Part shown: piece after piece, positions 1 through 15,200 of the stretch | Position numbering within the stretch: position 1 is the stretch's first letter | Layout: each line of letters begins with the position of its first letter | Origin: Linepithema humile | Lineage: Eukaryota; Arthropoda; Insecta; Hymenoptera; Formicidae | Direction of reading: 5' to 3' | DNA length: 64,000 nt | NCBI RefSeq assembly: GCF_040581485.1 | Contig: NC_090128.1 | Location: 16,070,931 to 16,134,930, forward strand | The notes under the pieces: generated by a model | What the model was told of the DNA's origin: nothing | Databases searched by the model: none | The model's input: only the letters and a program-made list of their open reading frames with translations | Translations under genes and position numbers: made by a program

Positions 1-18
1 AAAGTAAATGTCCGTTAC

Positions 19-253
19 CTTTGCCAAGATGCGTGTTGATACTCATGTAACGCGCCGTACCGGTGAGACTCTTGTGTTCCCGGTACGGTATATGCTTGTT
101 TGTTTCCAGGTCTATGTACTCTTTGGCTAGTCCAAAATCGATTATGTGAATGACTTTTTCCCGCTTGGAGCCGGTTCGTCCAACCAGAAAATTTTCCGGT
201 TTGATGTCGCGGTATATTAAATGCCGACTATGAACATATTCTATCCTATGGAG
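19..253 (-). CDS. gish: gish exon 5 (catalytic loop, DFG)
   Basis: A 235-nt exon after tctgtag encodes the catalytic loop YRDIKPEN, the DFG motif in HIIDFGLAKEYID and the CK1 hallmark GTARYMSINTHLGK. It ends before gtaacgg. Remaining exons are outside the window. Confidence 0.95.
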
Positions 254-3200
254 CTACAGAACAAAACATAAGTATGTGTATGCAAAAAGGTCAATCTTTC
301 TCATTCAACCAAATTATAAATTATCATCTTCGTAATGTGTTTTATCATTATATTTTTCATAACTTTATATAATATTGTAATATATTTAAAACTTTTCTCT
401 TTATAAAACTTATAAATATACATAATTTTAGATAAATATTTAATTTTCAATACTACTTGATCATTTGATAATTCTAAACCTTGAAACACCTTGAACACCT
501 TGAAATTTGCCTCAAATAGATATCAAACTAGAAGAAAAAGTTTTAAAGAGAAATGATGAGGCAAGTGATTAAAGTTTGGGAGATTTGCTGGCGCCTAAGT
601 CTGATGTTTGAGACTTCCAAAGTGCGGTAGTGAACGGTTAATTCCACGAAATTGACTTACAAGCTGTGTGGCAATGCTGAGAACGGTTTTGAGGGTGAAC
701 CTTCTCCCACAGAGGTCGAAGAGATCCTCGAGGCTCGGTCCAAGGAGTTCCATCACCAGAGCGTTGTACTTGCCGCATGGGCCGAAGTAGTACACCTCCG
801 GTATACCCTCTATATGTGTGTTATGAACTATACCAATCGACACAAAAGCAGATCACACCCCAGATCACCCCCAATTAATTGCGCGATATTATCTCGCTCG
901 CAACGCGAGCACAAAAACACAACATAAAATTTGACATGAAAATATTTTTGCATTATCAACTGTGACACCAACTTTGCGCACCACTTTCGCCACCAACTTT
1001 GCACAATATAAAAAATCCGCAATTTAACGTAATTTATTTCGTATTTTACATTATACGATCAATTTTCAAATGAATAATTTGGGGAATAAAAAGCAAAGAT
1101 ATAATTACAAAATAGATAATGATTAAAAATAACATAAGAATGATTTTTGTTCTTTTTCCCCCTCAAATGTCACAACTTTTAACAATTGTACAATTCTAAA
1201 TGTGACGAGCTCGATATCTTCGTTAAGGAAAAATCAATTCAAAATTTGTTAAAAAGGAATTGCATTAAAAAATTATGCGGCAGAATGCATTCTGAACAGT
1301 CTGTCTACGTGAAAATGCAATATTTCCACGTTTATCTCTTCGAGCACATATCGTACATTTACGATATCAATCTCGATTCGTGACGTTGATTGTCGAGCTT
1401 TGCTCAAGCATGCAGAAATTACGCGCGCGATTATTTTTCACATGAAATTCAGCTAACACACTCTCTTGGATCGTATTGAAGTAAAATACTGTGCAAAGTT
1501 GGCTCTTAGATCAGCTGCTACCGTGGATTGCTTCTTGCATGCAGCGTCATAGACAAAGGACGCTGTACTAACCTCTGTGAAGTTGGCACTCCATTTTCAA
1601 AATTTCGATATAATTATAAGAGTTCTGGCTCTTCCCTAAAGAGTTCTAGAGTTCCTGATAGGTTTTAGAAAGAGTTCCGTCGATTAACTGTAAAAAAATT
1701 TAGATCCGAAAATATGAGGTGCTAACTTCACGTTTTTTCAAAACTCTTATAATTATATCAGAATTTTGAAAATGGAGTGTCAACTTCACAGAGGTGTTGT
1801 ACTATCGGAAACATTTATTGTTTGACTATTAAGCGGATCCTGAAGTCGTCTGTTTTATCGATTTCTTTTAAAAACACTATACTTTTTTTCGGCTGTGTAG
1901 AATAAAAAATCCTTTTCCGTAATTAAAGTACATATGCTAATACAGTCTGGACGGTCGATTTAAAAGGATTTTTCATTTCACGCAGTCAAAAAAAAGAATT
2001 TTACGAAAAATAGAAGGTAAAACAGATCGGTACCTGTTTTATCTTCTATTTTTCGTAAAATTCTTTTTTTTGACTGCGTGAAATGAAAAATCCTTTTAAA
2101 TCGACCGTCCAGATTGTATTAGCATCACGGCCGCAATCACCATAAGGCGCATTAGGCGCAAGCTGGGGCCTTATTTAAAAATATTACTCCTCACAAATGA
2201 CAAAATTAAAAACATCCTAGTTATAATTGCAAAATTAAATGCTTACTTTTAAATATTAAATTCATAATATAAAAACTAAAGGCCGCTGAAAAATTTGTAA
2301 GCGGTAATTGTTTATTAAATTTCGCCTCTTTGCATCATGTAATGTATGTCGACTTTTATTTTCAGTAAAAGCTTTAAAAAAATGCATATGAATTTGATTA
2401 ACTAAAATAGACTTGTTTTTTTGAGGTCTCATAATGATGTTGCGCCGAGAACCTCCAAAAGTATAAATGCGGCCCTGATTAGCATATGTACTTTAATTAC
2501 GGAAAAGGATTTTTTATTCTACACAGCCGAAAAAAAGTATAGTGTATTTAAAAGAAATCGGTAAAACAGACGACTCCAGGATCCCCTTAACGATTTATGC
2601 TAAGCGTGCTGTAAAGTTAATAATCTACCACTTCTCCGTCGCTTCTTCCACAAATATAAACTCTAACAAGTCTCGCGAGTCCTAATATACTCCATTTATT
2701 CGTCATTTTGATACAATCTTAACTTTTATTTGAATCCCGTGTGATCTCGATTAATTTTAAATTTATAAAACCAATATATTAAATATTTTACTGTCCTTAT
2801 TTTACTGTCAATATTAAGTGTTTCGTCCTTATTTCAAGGCTGTCCAAGTAAGACAAATGTAAAAAGGTAAGAATATAATAATGTTATCTAAAAAATTTTG
2901 CAAACATTCGAAAAAAAATTTAGTTTGATAATTACAATCATTGCTTCAATCTGAAGAGCTATGCAGTAGATTATCGCAAAGTATTACATCAAATTCACTT
3001 GGACATGCAACAACAAAAGATTGACATACATCTGCAGTTTCAGTTTCTTTAAGTATTTAATGTTGTGAAAATTGCACTCACCATGTGTACCTAATAATTT
3101 GTAAAACCTATATTCTAAATGTAGCTGTGGTGCCTTTGACTTCATTGGTTCCTGTAACAAAAAAACAAACTCGTTCGCAAAAGTTGTTATTGCACGAAAT

Positions 3201-6200
3201 GTGCTTAATTCTTCAAAAAAATTATGTAATCAATGACAATATCAATGATAGTAATGTGACGTAAGATAAGTTATACTTTTACTCACCATTTTAATTGCTA
3301 CGTGCTCATTATTGTACAGGTTCTTCCCTACAAAAACAAAAAAAAGAGAATCAGTTGATAATAAAAGACCGGTAAGTTGTTTGTAAATTGCGCAGACTAT
3401 TTGAATTCTACACAGATGCACCGTGTCAAACATTTCAATCCCCTTTCGTACACCCAGTTCAATGGCAATCTGCCTCGTTATAATTTACCGTATTGCGTTA
3501 CATGGAACAAAGATCGATAAGTATTATGAATGGAGAGTATTAGCGAAGGGAATTGTAGCGTGGGATAAATTGCTGCGGAATTTTAATCGTGCAACGTCGG
3601 GTTATATTGTAGCAGGGATTTTAATGTTCTTTCTAAAAGCGAACCGCGCGATTCAATTCGCGTACAACGTTAGTACTATTGCGCGAGATATACGTGATGT
3701 TTCATGCAATTATTACACCTCGATGACAATATGATTGCGCGATAATTAAATACCGTGCGACGATTCGCTGATTGCAGCCGACGTGAGGAAATTAAATCGT
3801 ACAGATCACCGCGGTCATCGCGCGGAATTATGCTCGTTGACTATTAAACATTCGCGTAAACTTATCGGGGGTGTTCCATTTAACATAATCATAACATAAA
3901 ACAATTATTACGCAAATTACAAGCGATAATTCGCGCTGTATTTCGCAACGCGCATCGAATAATGAAACATCGTCAATCGCAAATTGTATTAAATAAATTT
4001 ATCATTTAATTTAGCCTCATGAACCGCCTGCAATGTATGTTTTATATCGATTACCCAAAATTCTCCAGATTACATTGTTGCAATTTTACCGCGTATTCGA
4101 TTGGTCACTGATCGAATCAAATCAAATGAATCGAATCATCAATTGATATCGTGAGCGGCTGTCATTGCAAAGATTTTGACAGTTCGTATGTTAAAAGTGA
4201 GTAACATTAGATTGTTTAATAGTCAACGAGCAATTTAGAATTTATACACTGTACTTTACTACACTGAAAAAAAATTTTAGAAAAAATTTTTTACAATCAA
4301 ATAAATATACATTTTTTTTAAATCTAATTCTTTCACTTGAATAAGTACTTATTTGATTTAAAGAAACGTTTTGTTATTTGAAATAAATAATTCTTTGTGT
4401 TGAATTAAAATTATTATTTATAAAATCAAATATAAAATACTTTAAAATGAAAAAATGTGTATTTAAAGATATTAAAGATAAGATTTATTAAAGATATTTA
4501 AAGATATTTAAAAAAATTATTCATTAAATTTAAGAAAATCTAGATTTTTTAAAATAAGCAATGAAAAATAGAAAAAATATATTTTTATTTTAAGTAATTT
4601 GATATATTTGATATAATTTGATATATTTAAATTAAGAAAACAAATTTTAAAATAAAGGTTACTATTTTCTTGTTGGGAATAGCCTATTACTTTAAACAAA
4701 TGCTACGCAATGTTACGTTAGAGTTTCGTTTGAACACACAGACGTGAGTAGATGCTTGATGCACCACACATTCTCAGGTCTTGTGTAGACATATATTATT
4801 AAAACGTTAACAAAACTAGCATTTCCTGTGTGAGATTTCTCGACATTCAATTAATTCAATCTTTATTTTGTATTAACATTTTATATGATAAAAATCAAAA
4901 TAGGTTTTGTAAAGCCTTTTTCGCATCTTATGTGGATTTATCAAGTAAATCAACTAAAATAAAAATGTCTGTAAAATTTTAATAAATAAAGATCCGTATT
5001 CAGAACGTGCTTGTAACGTTTTGTTGACAAATTGAAATCTTACGCTTTTCTTGATCAGATCATTGATTAAATATGACAAAATGTGAAATTTAAATTTATT
5101 TTAGTTATTTGTATTTCTTTTTTATACATATTATATTTGATATTTACAAAGCTAAATGACGCACGCGTAATGTGCACAATGTTACGTTCTAGTTAAATAT
5201 AAATTCTCGACTATCGAAGCAATATTCGATCGTTTAGATATTATAAAATATACATCGCGGTACATGTAAAAATCTAATAATCCAGCATTATTTTGAAACA
5301 TACAGAGAGATAATGTTTTATGTATCCAATTGCAAAAGACTATCTAATACTTTATTAAAATTTAATGTCACAAATTTGACATCTACTTTTTAAATTAAAT
5401 AAAAAATTAATAAAAATAAACAGCATTTCTCTCTGCTTTACACCAGATTTTCTAAGAAAAATTTTTTAGTAAAAGTTAATAGAAACCTTTTAGTAAAAAG
5501 ATATTAAATGTCTTCGTCTTAAATTGGATGATAATAGATAAAAATAAAGATATGTTTACTTTCTGCGCTACAAAAAATTATTAAATGCTTCTAAAAGATA
5601 ACATTGAATACTGATTTAATTTCGCAGTTATGCGCAATAAATTTGCATGCATCTCATAATCCGCACGTGACTTGTAGAAAAATAACAAATACTACAGAAG
5701 CCGGCTAAAGGACAAAATTTAATTTTGTGGAGGTTTAATTTTGTCCGCAAAGGCTTCACCGCGTTGCGAATCTAATAAGAGAAACTTGTGTTTAGCGAAT
5801 TTTCTTATTTTACAAATCAGCTGAAAGATACGACACACCGAAACGAAAGACATATAATAGAGTCACTGACTGGATTCATTCGAAACGAGTCTAGTGAGAA
5901 AGATGAAGTAAAAAAAAAAGGAAAGATAATAAGAAATGTAAGAAAATGTAAAATAAAAATATAACAGAGACATCGCGCGCAAAATATGCTATTTATACTA
6001 TTGCTCAATCTTTTGAATCTTTTTTCAATCTCAATATTTATTTCAGAAGGATTCGAGGATTTTATGCGTTCAAATTAAGAACATTATGCCTTTAAATGTA
6101 CAGTTTCATTATAATTATAAATGAATCGAACAATTACTCGTTCGAATAACGCATAGCAACGACGAACCAAACGAGTATAACATCACGCATGGTCGGTGCT

Positions 6201-9200
6201 ACTTGACGTTCGCGTAAGAAAAATGAAGCACTCGACATTTACTCGTCGCTCAACGAAAGCACATTCCTGCGGCCGCTTGTGCACCTCTACCTGTGGAGAC
6301 ATAAAGGATGCGGGCCGGAACGAACGAACGAACGAACGAAACCTCTTCGCCAGAAGCAAAGGTCAATGACTCGTGAACGAATAGGCGAGTGAGCGAGTGT
6401 TTGCGCGCGCGCGCGCGCGCGTTCTGCAATTAGCAGGTTCGATACTTTCTCGGTAATTAATGCGACGCTTCTCCGGCCTTTTTCGTCCCGCTCTCCCGTC
6501 GAAGCGCGATTATTTCGGTTAAAGGTTGGCCACGCCCTTGTAGGACCAGCTGTCCCACCGTCGGCGCCTCTCCGCACTCGCGGAACGATCGTGACTTCCT
6601 CGACGCAAGAAGCAGCGATATAAATATCGCTTAATCGCTAGATAGTTGAATCTCTTTTAATATCTTAATTTGTGAATTACATTAATGCTTCGTGAAATAT
6701 AATCAGTCAACAATCATGATAATAAATTATGACTGATAGTTTTACACGTAATGATTCATCATGTTCATTTCATACGATTGAAATGAACATGATGTTTATT
6801 GAAATAGTATAAATAGTATTTAGTTTAGACAATTTTTATACTGACGCATAAAATTAATTGCGTTATATCGCTCCTTGTAAATAAAAACAGGAATAATATT
6901 AAATGCTGATGTTACAAAATGTTGATTTTATGATTACGCATCGCGAGTAAAGAAAAAGTGCTGGCACATCTCTCGCTTAAAATATTTTTACACAAAAAAA
7001 GTCAAGTGTTGCAACAATGTGCTTTCTAATTCAGTCTACTCGTACACACAAGTGAATGCGATGAATTCTATTAAAAACTTTACGGCATTATTTTCCTCTT
7101 TTCTTGTAAATTGATTCTAAAAAGATTAAAACGCTGCAGCAGTTGCAAAATGCAAATACCTTTCTACTCACTTTCTGCTTCGGAGATTTTTTCTCTAAAT
7201 TATAGTTTTTATATTATTTTAAATATTAAATTCGTAATTTTTTTTATAAATAATTAAGCGCTAGCGGTAGTGATTGTTTTCGTCTGAAATTAATATAAAT
7301 TAATATAAAATAAAGTTGGACATGTGTGAAATCATAATTGCGCTATTGCACGACACGTTTGAGGTGTTACTTAACGCGCATTAAGGAAACGATCGATTGA
7401 ACCTGCCTGTGAAGAGCCACCGAGAGGATTCTTTTATCGAGCATGGCCGCTCTTCGGCCGATATAACCAGTCTTACCGGTGCGAACGCCGGGTGCCACGG
7501 CGAGAGAACGCAGGCAAAAATTGCCACGACAGAGCGTGGAAAACTATCGACCTGACACACAGGCGCGCGCCAATCCGTACAAAGGTACAGAGAGCAAAGC
7601 GGTGCGAAAACCTGGTGAAAGAAAAAAAACACTGACAATGAGAGATCAAATGGACTCGTCATACATCCTGCCTGAGCGAGTACAATAAGTACGCAAACCA
7701 GAGTTTTCAAGATGCTAACAATATCTATCTATATTTCGGTTAGCAAGATTGACAGAATACATGAAGAAATGTGTGACAATGTGAGATAAAATTCGAAAGA
7801 TATAATAAAAAATTAAAAGTGTATGAAAGAATGAAAGAATGAAATTTTATCCGTAAGAAAGTATATCGATCAAAGCGAAAACAATCCAGCGCTTCTGCAA
7901 CGTATAAAAAGATAATATTACATGTCCAATTATAGAACAGCTAACGTCTTACCTTTAGGAGATAAAACGATATTGGCTGTACTGTGTCAAATTAATTATT
8001 AATTAATACAAACTGCTTGTTAATATCAGAAATCTAAGTAATTTGAATTAGGAGCTGTCTGATACGGCAACTCTCTGTTTTTAAATTCGGTTAACAAAAA
8101 AAAAAAAAAAAAAAAAATTTCACTTTCTATATTACAAAAGATTTTTTAATATACAAAACGAGCGATGTCTAACATTTCATACCGACTTCAGCCCGTAGAA
8201 TCCTTAATATTTTGAACGTACAAATATCGCTAAATGAAAAATATACATGTGGTTTTTGATAACTCAACGTCGTCCTCATTTTTGTCGACGTGTATTTTAA
8301 TACGTCTTTCGCTCTTGTATTTTTTCGTTCGTTTTTCCCAAGACCTCGTTGGGAGCTAACGTAAGATAAATGTTCTCGCGATACAAGCGCCACTACTACG
8401 GCGTCTAATGGGTGATCCGTCCCTGATCCCACCCCTTTCTACCCCATCTCCTTTTCCAACCTTATCGTCCATTCGTTTATTCTCCTCTACCGTCTCTCTC
8501 TCTCTCTCTTTCTCTCTCGCTCTCTCTTGTCTCTCTTTCTAGCTTGGCGCGCGATTAACGCACGAGCACATAGAGAGACGATGAGAAAGACAAAGAGGAG
8601 GACGTTGAAAGGATCGAGTCGGACAGGCATGAGGAGGGAGCGTGCGCGCCACGGCGCGCAAAATATACACACGAACACGTGTGTGTATCCCTTTGCATGG
8701 CTTCGCGAGGATATATCCCTGCCGTGACCCACACGCACGAAGAACCATGTGGTGTGGGAGGATTAACCCCTTCGCTACTCTGTCTACCGGCAAAGTACTC
8801 GCAGTCTCGGGAGAAAGTGCGTGACGCCTGTGGCGTGTATATTCGCCCAACTAGAATTGCAAACTAACGGAATAGTAGCAGAAAAAAAGTCAAATAACTG
8901 CCAATTTTCTTTCTGTAAAAAGTAAAATGTTTATATGTATATTATTACTGTTTTCGCGAATTTTAACGCAAAAATGCATTTAACTATTGCAAAAGCAATT
9001 TATTATAGACGCTATAATTTCTATTTATGTTTCCCTGATTTGATTGATAAATTAACATGCGAGTGACAGCAAAAAGTAAAAAAAAGATGTCAAGCCACCA
9101 CAAAAATCAGACCTATATCTTTCATTCAATACTTTTAGTATATTCAAAAATTTTAAGATTTAATTAAGGATTTAATTGATAAGCACTATTTTGAAACAAA

Positions 9201-12200
9201 TAATTGGCAAGTTATTTACAATTTATCGAGCCACAGTATGTACAGCGAGCCATAATATGTAACAGTTTAGACTAAAGAACAAAAAAGATTTGTTTCTACA
9301 AGTCTTCAAATCTTCAAGTTGATCACACACACATACATATCTTAAATTTGTTATAACCCGAGATCTCAGATCACACGTGCATTATCAAGTATTTACACTT
9401 AATGTATCTTATCTCCACATTTAGCACAAATCCATCTGAATAGATTATCGTCTTAATGCACGCAAGTTGAAAAATTTGTATTTCTTAGGAAAAAACGGAC
9501 AGAATAAATTCCAGAATAAATAAAGAAAAAAAAAGTAAAAATTTAGAATAAAATATGTAAATTATTCTACAATTTTTAACTGTTTTAGCAATTAGCTCAA
9601 TATATTAAAAGACCTAAGAAAAATCGAGTTAATATAATAAATGAATTTCATAAAAGAAATAATTTCACTTCCATAATACACATTCATCTCTTTTCGGTTA
9701 ACCGTTTATTCTATTATTACGGCACTCCGGTTGATGACTCCAGTTACAATAATATCTGCCATCGCAAATTTTGGAAAGGATCGATGTCGTGCGCGACGCT
9801 AAAGCGAGCAGATTGCAGCAGACGCTGAAGGGGCAAATAATAGCGCAAAATGCAGCGCGCGCGGTGTGAAATAAAATATCCATGTCTGAGAAACTGAAAA
9901 ATGCAAATCCAGAAATTCCTTCCATTTTTTTTTTTTTTTTAAAGAAAAGTCTGTAAAGATTGCAAATTAAACAATACAAATTATTAATTAGTAATTGTGT
10001 AATTAAGTAATTACGATAGTTTATTAACTTACAAATAATCAATGTTTAATAATTTGAAGGCAATCTACTTCACTTTACGAATGGCGATACTCGTTTTTTC
10101 ACGATTACATTAATTTTAGATCTACTATAATTTATTTCTCAAAAATTTGTATTCTATTGTACTTTTGAAAAATTCTGCCGCAGAATATTAAATAAGCTTC
10201 TTACAAGAACGCTGTACAAATAAAATTTGTACCCCATTACAAAACAATGAAAAAAACCCGTTATCCAGGATAATCGATATCGCACTGTTTGGCCAATCAC
10301 ACGTGCGTTATCAGAGACTGATAGCGCGGCTTCTGTGAAGGTAATCGAAATTGAACGTGCGCCGATATTACTGCAACACGTCATTACAAATTGGAAATGT
10401 TGAAGCTAAAGCGCCGCCATTATTGATTAAAAAGTAGCAATAATAATAATAATAATGTCGATAAATAATAACAATTAATCAACATCGTATTGAAATTGTT
10501 TCTTATATTTCAACTCAATTCAGAGGCACGATTTTAAAGTTAAATGTTTTGAAATTGCGTAGTTTGCGAACATTTCACCATTCGTGAAAGCATACGAAAT
10601 TTAGGTAACAAAGTTACGGATACTTTCAGTAAAGTTTCGGCAGAAACAGAAATAGAGAGAAACAGAAACGGAATCCCCGACAGGCGCTTTATAATTATAA
10701 CAGCTGTCGCGTATTTGATATCATTTTCGGGCGTTTTAACAATGAGAAATACTGAACATGTTGTCACACACAGTTATTTCATCATGCGATTCAACAAATA
10801 CTTACTCATTATTTCTACTCGTTATTTCATCATTATTGAGATCATTATTATAGAATGAATCATTATTATAGAATGAATAAAAGAATGAATGCTGACTTGA
10901 CGTAACAGCATCGCCACCGCGTGCCGAATGCATCACGAGGATGCTTTCGAAAAGCGCAGGGAAAACACAGTCACATGGCATCACCAATGTCGGGAATGCA
11001 TGAAAGCTGCTAAAATGTGAGATAATTATTTCCTCGGCGTGCAAGTGAACAGATAAAGTAGACTAAAGAGAATTCAATACACATAATCTGTACTCTGGAA
11101 TATCGTTAAAGTGAGATGACAATAACGTTACGCATTACAGATCACTAAGAAAACAATTTATGTATACGCAAGTATTCTTCACTAAAAAAATACCTCTTTT
11201 CTCGTGGAATAAGAAATGAACAATTGTACAATTGCTGATAATTTTTTTAAATGATAAAAAATTATTTTATCTCTTTTGTAATTAATTCTATGTGTACTGT
11301 GCTTTCGATACATCCTTCCAAGGAATTTAGTGTCTACCACACTAGCGTTAACTCTTTAAGGAGATCCCGGAGTCGCCTGTTTTACCGATTTCTTTTAAAT
11401 AGACTACTTTTTTTGGCTGCGTAGAATGAAAAATCCTTTTCTGTAATTAAAGTACATATGCTAAAAGAATTTTACGAAAAATAGAAGGTAAAACAGATAC
11501 TGATCTATTTTACCTTCTATTTTTCGTAAAATTCTTTTTTTCTTGACTGCGTGAAATGAAAAATTCTTTCAAATCGACCATCCGTACTGTATTAGCATAT
11601 GTACTTTAATTACAGAAAAGGATTTTTCATTCTACGCAGCCAAAAAAAGTAGTCTATTTAAAAGAAATCGGTAAAACAGACCACTTTAAGATCTCCTTAA
11701 CAGCGATTTTATTCCAAAGACAGCTTTCTTTTGACGCTATAATAGAGAGTATGTAAGAATAATTGGAAAAGCATGGCAGGCTGACGCAGGACCTTGAGAA
11801 TCCCTCGGCAGTATGTCTCTCCGACCGTTACTAGGGGCAGCTGTATCCGCCGCAAACGTTCGATGTTGCGAGCTTCGAGAAAGAAATGGGCATAAAGGCC
11901 CGACGGTTTCCGAGGGGCGCGAAGGCGAGCGACGGAAAAACACGCGAACGGCCGAGCGAGAGCGACTAGGCAGGTGTTGCGAATGGAACGTCTCGAACCA
12001 ATTGCAGAACACGTGCAATTCGACGCGTGTTGTTGACGCCAAGAGCTAATCGGAGCTACGGTGAAATATCAATTATTACTCGCGAACGCTACCGTTTCGA
12101 ATGCTTTAATGTTTACAACACGAGTAGCGATACAAATGTCATTTTAAGATTGTTATCGCATCAGGATGTCTCATAATACGTATGTGTGAAAATTATTTTT

Positions 12201-15200
12201 GTTAATAAGAATCATTTTAGAATTTAAAAATATCACACCAATCAAACATTGTTACAAGTAGAATCTCGAGTCAGTCTTCTACTTAAAACTTTCGTGAATT
12301 TTCAATGTTGAAAATGAAGAAAAAAATGTTACACTGACAGTAGCAACCGAATTTTCCGAGTTTCATCCGAAAAAAAGCTTCTCTTCCGTATTTTCACGAC
12401 CGCATGGCAACAGTTTTGTCAAATTTTAATTTCGGACTACGATTGCGCTTGCGAAAAAATAGTGCACCTTATTTAACGCGGAAGTTCGGCTGTGATTTGA
12501 GGGCCGGCAATTTCCGATGATCCGCACGCCGAGGGTCGGCACGAAGATATTTTTAAATCACTTGTAACGCGAGGAAGGGAGGGGCATTATGCACGCATGT
12601 GTAGAAGAATATCGAAGGTGTGCGGAAGAACGCGCTGAGATAAAGAAAAGGGAAAACGGCGGATCGATAAGAACGGCCGTCATCCGTGACGCGATTAGAA
12701 CGGCTGTCTATTATCCGCCAAGGATGTAAATCAACAACAATTCTTATTTTCCACCTAATTCCAGAATACTTTGTTTTCACGCGAAAAGTTTGAAAACGCA
12801 AATCATCAAGATATCTATCTGTTCACACTTGATGCAAATAGTCACATTTGCGGTCAAACTTAATGTTCAAATGCATTATTTTGATAAAAAGCAAATTATT
12901 TTATAGTTAGTTTAGTGGTAAGAACAGTCGCCCGGAAAGCGGAAGACCCGGGTTCAATTCCCGGCTTAGCCACTCGCGCCCTGATATTTTTTCTCTCGTT
13001 CTTCCTTCCTTCAAATAACTTCCTTTCTTTCTTTAATTAATACATTCAGATTCTCGATAATGATGTACGTAATTTTCGTATACTTTAGTACTTTATCTCG
13101 ATTCCGAGATCAATATAGACTTTAATAATGTCTCCAGTAGACGAATTAAAATTTCTATATGAAAACATTAATAATTTTCGCACTAACAATCAGCGATGGC
13201 TCCAGATGTCTTTTAATACATATTAATTTGATATTTTATCGTTAGTTCTTTAGAAATCGCATCACGATAAACGTATCGTTGAAAGTGAGAAGAATATGAG
13301 TTTTCAGTCACAAAACACATTTTGTGTAAGATATTGTAGATGAATAATTTTTTTATATTTAAGTTTATGTGCTAATTAAATTGCTCTTTCTGCGAAATAC
13401 AAAGATTGCAATTTCTAGTAAAAATCGTCTATAAAGATTGTATCTCTGCGTACTACTATAGAAATAAAATATCTGACGTGAAGCTGAAAAATATGCGATT
13501 TGGTATGTGTGAGGTGTACATACGATATGTCTTGCACTTGATATGCAAGCAACGTCAACAGTAATATACGCGGGATGAGATCCCGCGCTCGCGCATCGCG
13601 ACTTGATCCTCAACGGATCCCACTCGATCTCCTCTCTTAAAACGCGTCCTTCCGTTTCGTACACTTTTGCCGCGATCGTTCTCAACTGTAGATTCCTTGA
13701 CTTTGATTTGAAATCAATTTCTCGTTAGTGACAATATCAAGATCATTACTTATATTGCACCTTTCCGTCACTTAACATTACGTATCTTTGCAAATAATTC
13801 AAAATTAAAATTCGTTGAAGCGGAAAATGTTCACCTTATATTAATCGAAAAATATCAATCATATCTATTTTCTTTTCCGAATTTCAATTTGGTCACAAGT
13901 TGTTCGTTTCACTTAATTATTCGAAATATAAGAGAGTCGTCGCATTTTATCAACAAAGAAAAAATTGACTTCAAGATTGATTGCGGAATCTGTCGTTAAG
14001 AAATAATGTGATGGAAAAATAATGCAGTGTAACACCCTGCAATTCCAACTAGCCTCCAAAATTGGTCAAGGAATCTCTCATTAGAAAGTAATGTGTTAGA
14101 AGTGAACGCTCTGCACATCGCGTTCGCCGCGCAATAACATTCGACCCATTTCCACCCTCGCGTAAGTCAGCCAAGGACGAAGAAAAGAGGGGGAGAGGAG
14201 AGCATAGATGTAATTAGCACTCAGACTCTCACTATGCTCCGAGCATTAACGGGAAATACGACGTCGTCGGATGTAGACAAACTCGATTTCAATCGTCAAA
14301 GTTAGAGAAAGATTTTCTAGAGAAATGTATACATATATTTGTGCCTTGATCAATTGTTGTCTTTCGGAATTCATGTTCATTGAATCGCAACGGCAATATC
14401 TTGAAACAAATATGTAGTTGAAGAAAATCGGCTTTTTGCAGGAACCTTCGATTAGTTTTCAGATATAAATCTTTCAACTCCAAAGTTTGAATCGTTCTTA
14501 TCGCATAAAAGATATTAAAAAAAATTCTTGTGCTAAGAAAAAGACAATGTTCACTAACTTTTACTCAAAGTCATAAATGTGATGTATATGTATGTATATT
14601 AATATTTTACAAACCACCGAAAATTTCGAAATGACAAAGTTTCCGAAACGCAAGCAGTGTTTCGCAAGCAGCGTCTTGACACTCGCGGAAATGAATATCT
14701 CTTTTCACGGCAAAAATTTTGATATGATCCGCGATATGTCCTGCGCATCCGCGAATGCACCGTAGTGAAACCGATGGCGACGGCGATGAGTAAAAAAAAA
14801 GTGCGCGCGATCGACCTAGATATATCGTCGAGTGTAAAGAGCACTCGTCCCGTGCGTGATAATGAAACCATTAATTAAAAATTGATCGTCAATTAGCTCA
14901 CGGTCCGCCAGACGCATCTCTCCGACAGAGTACCGCGCGGTATTTATAAATCTCTGCGAGAGTATCTAATTACTAAAGAAGAAAAAAAATAAAATACACA
15001 TACAATACGCAATTGTTGCATTCGAAAAATGTTTTCAAGGATGGCGTGAGACCTTCGCGGTGTCGTAAATTCAATAATTTGACCGCAGCTTAGAACAAGT
15101 GTATGCGCACATGTGTGTGTGTGTGCTCTCGTCTCTACGTGAAAGCGTCGCGTTTGCTCGTACAATCGTTGCTATCTGATTCGAATGCGCGAGGTGGCGA

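Larger units (their letters stand above)
810..3081. other. gish intron 3: AT-rich with two hairpin elements
   Basis: Apart from the palindromic elements at 1571-1795 and 1829-2590, I see no exon, RNA gene or conserved motif. The flanks are AT-rich spacer. Confidence 0.6.
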
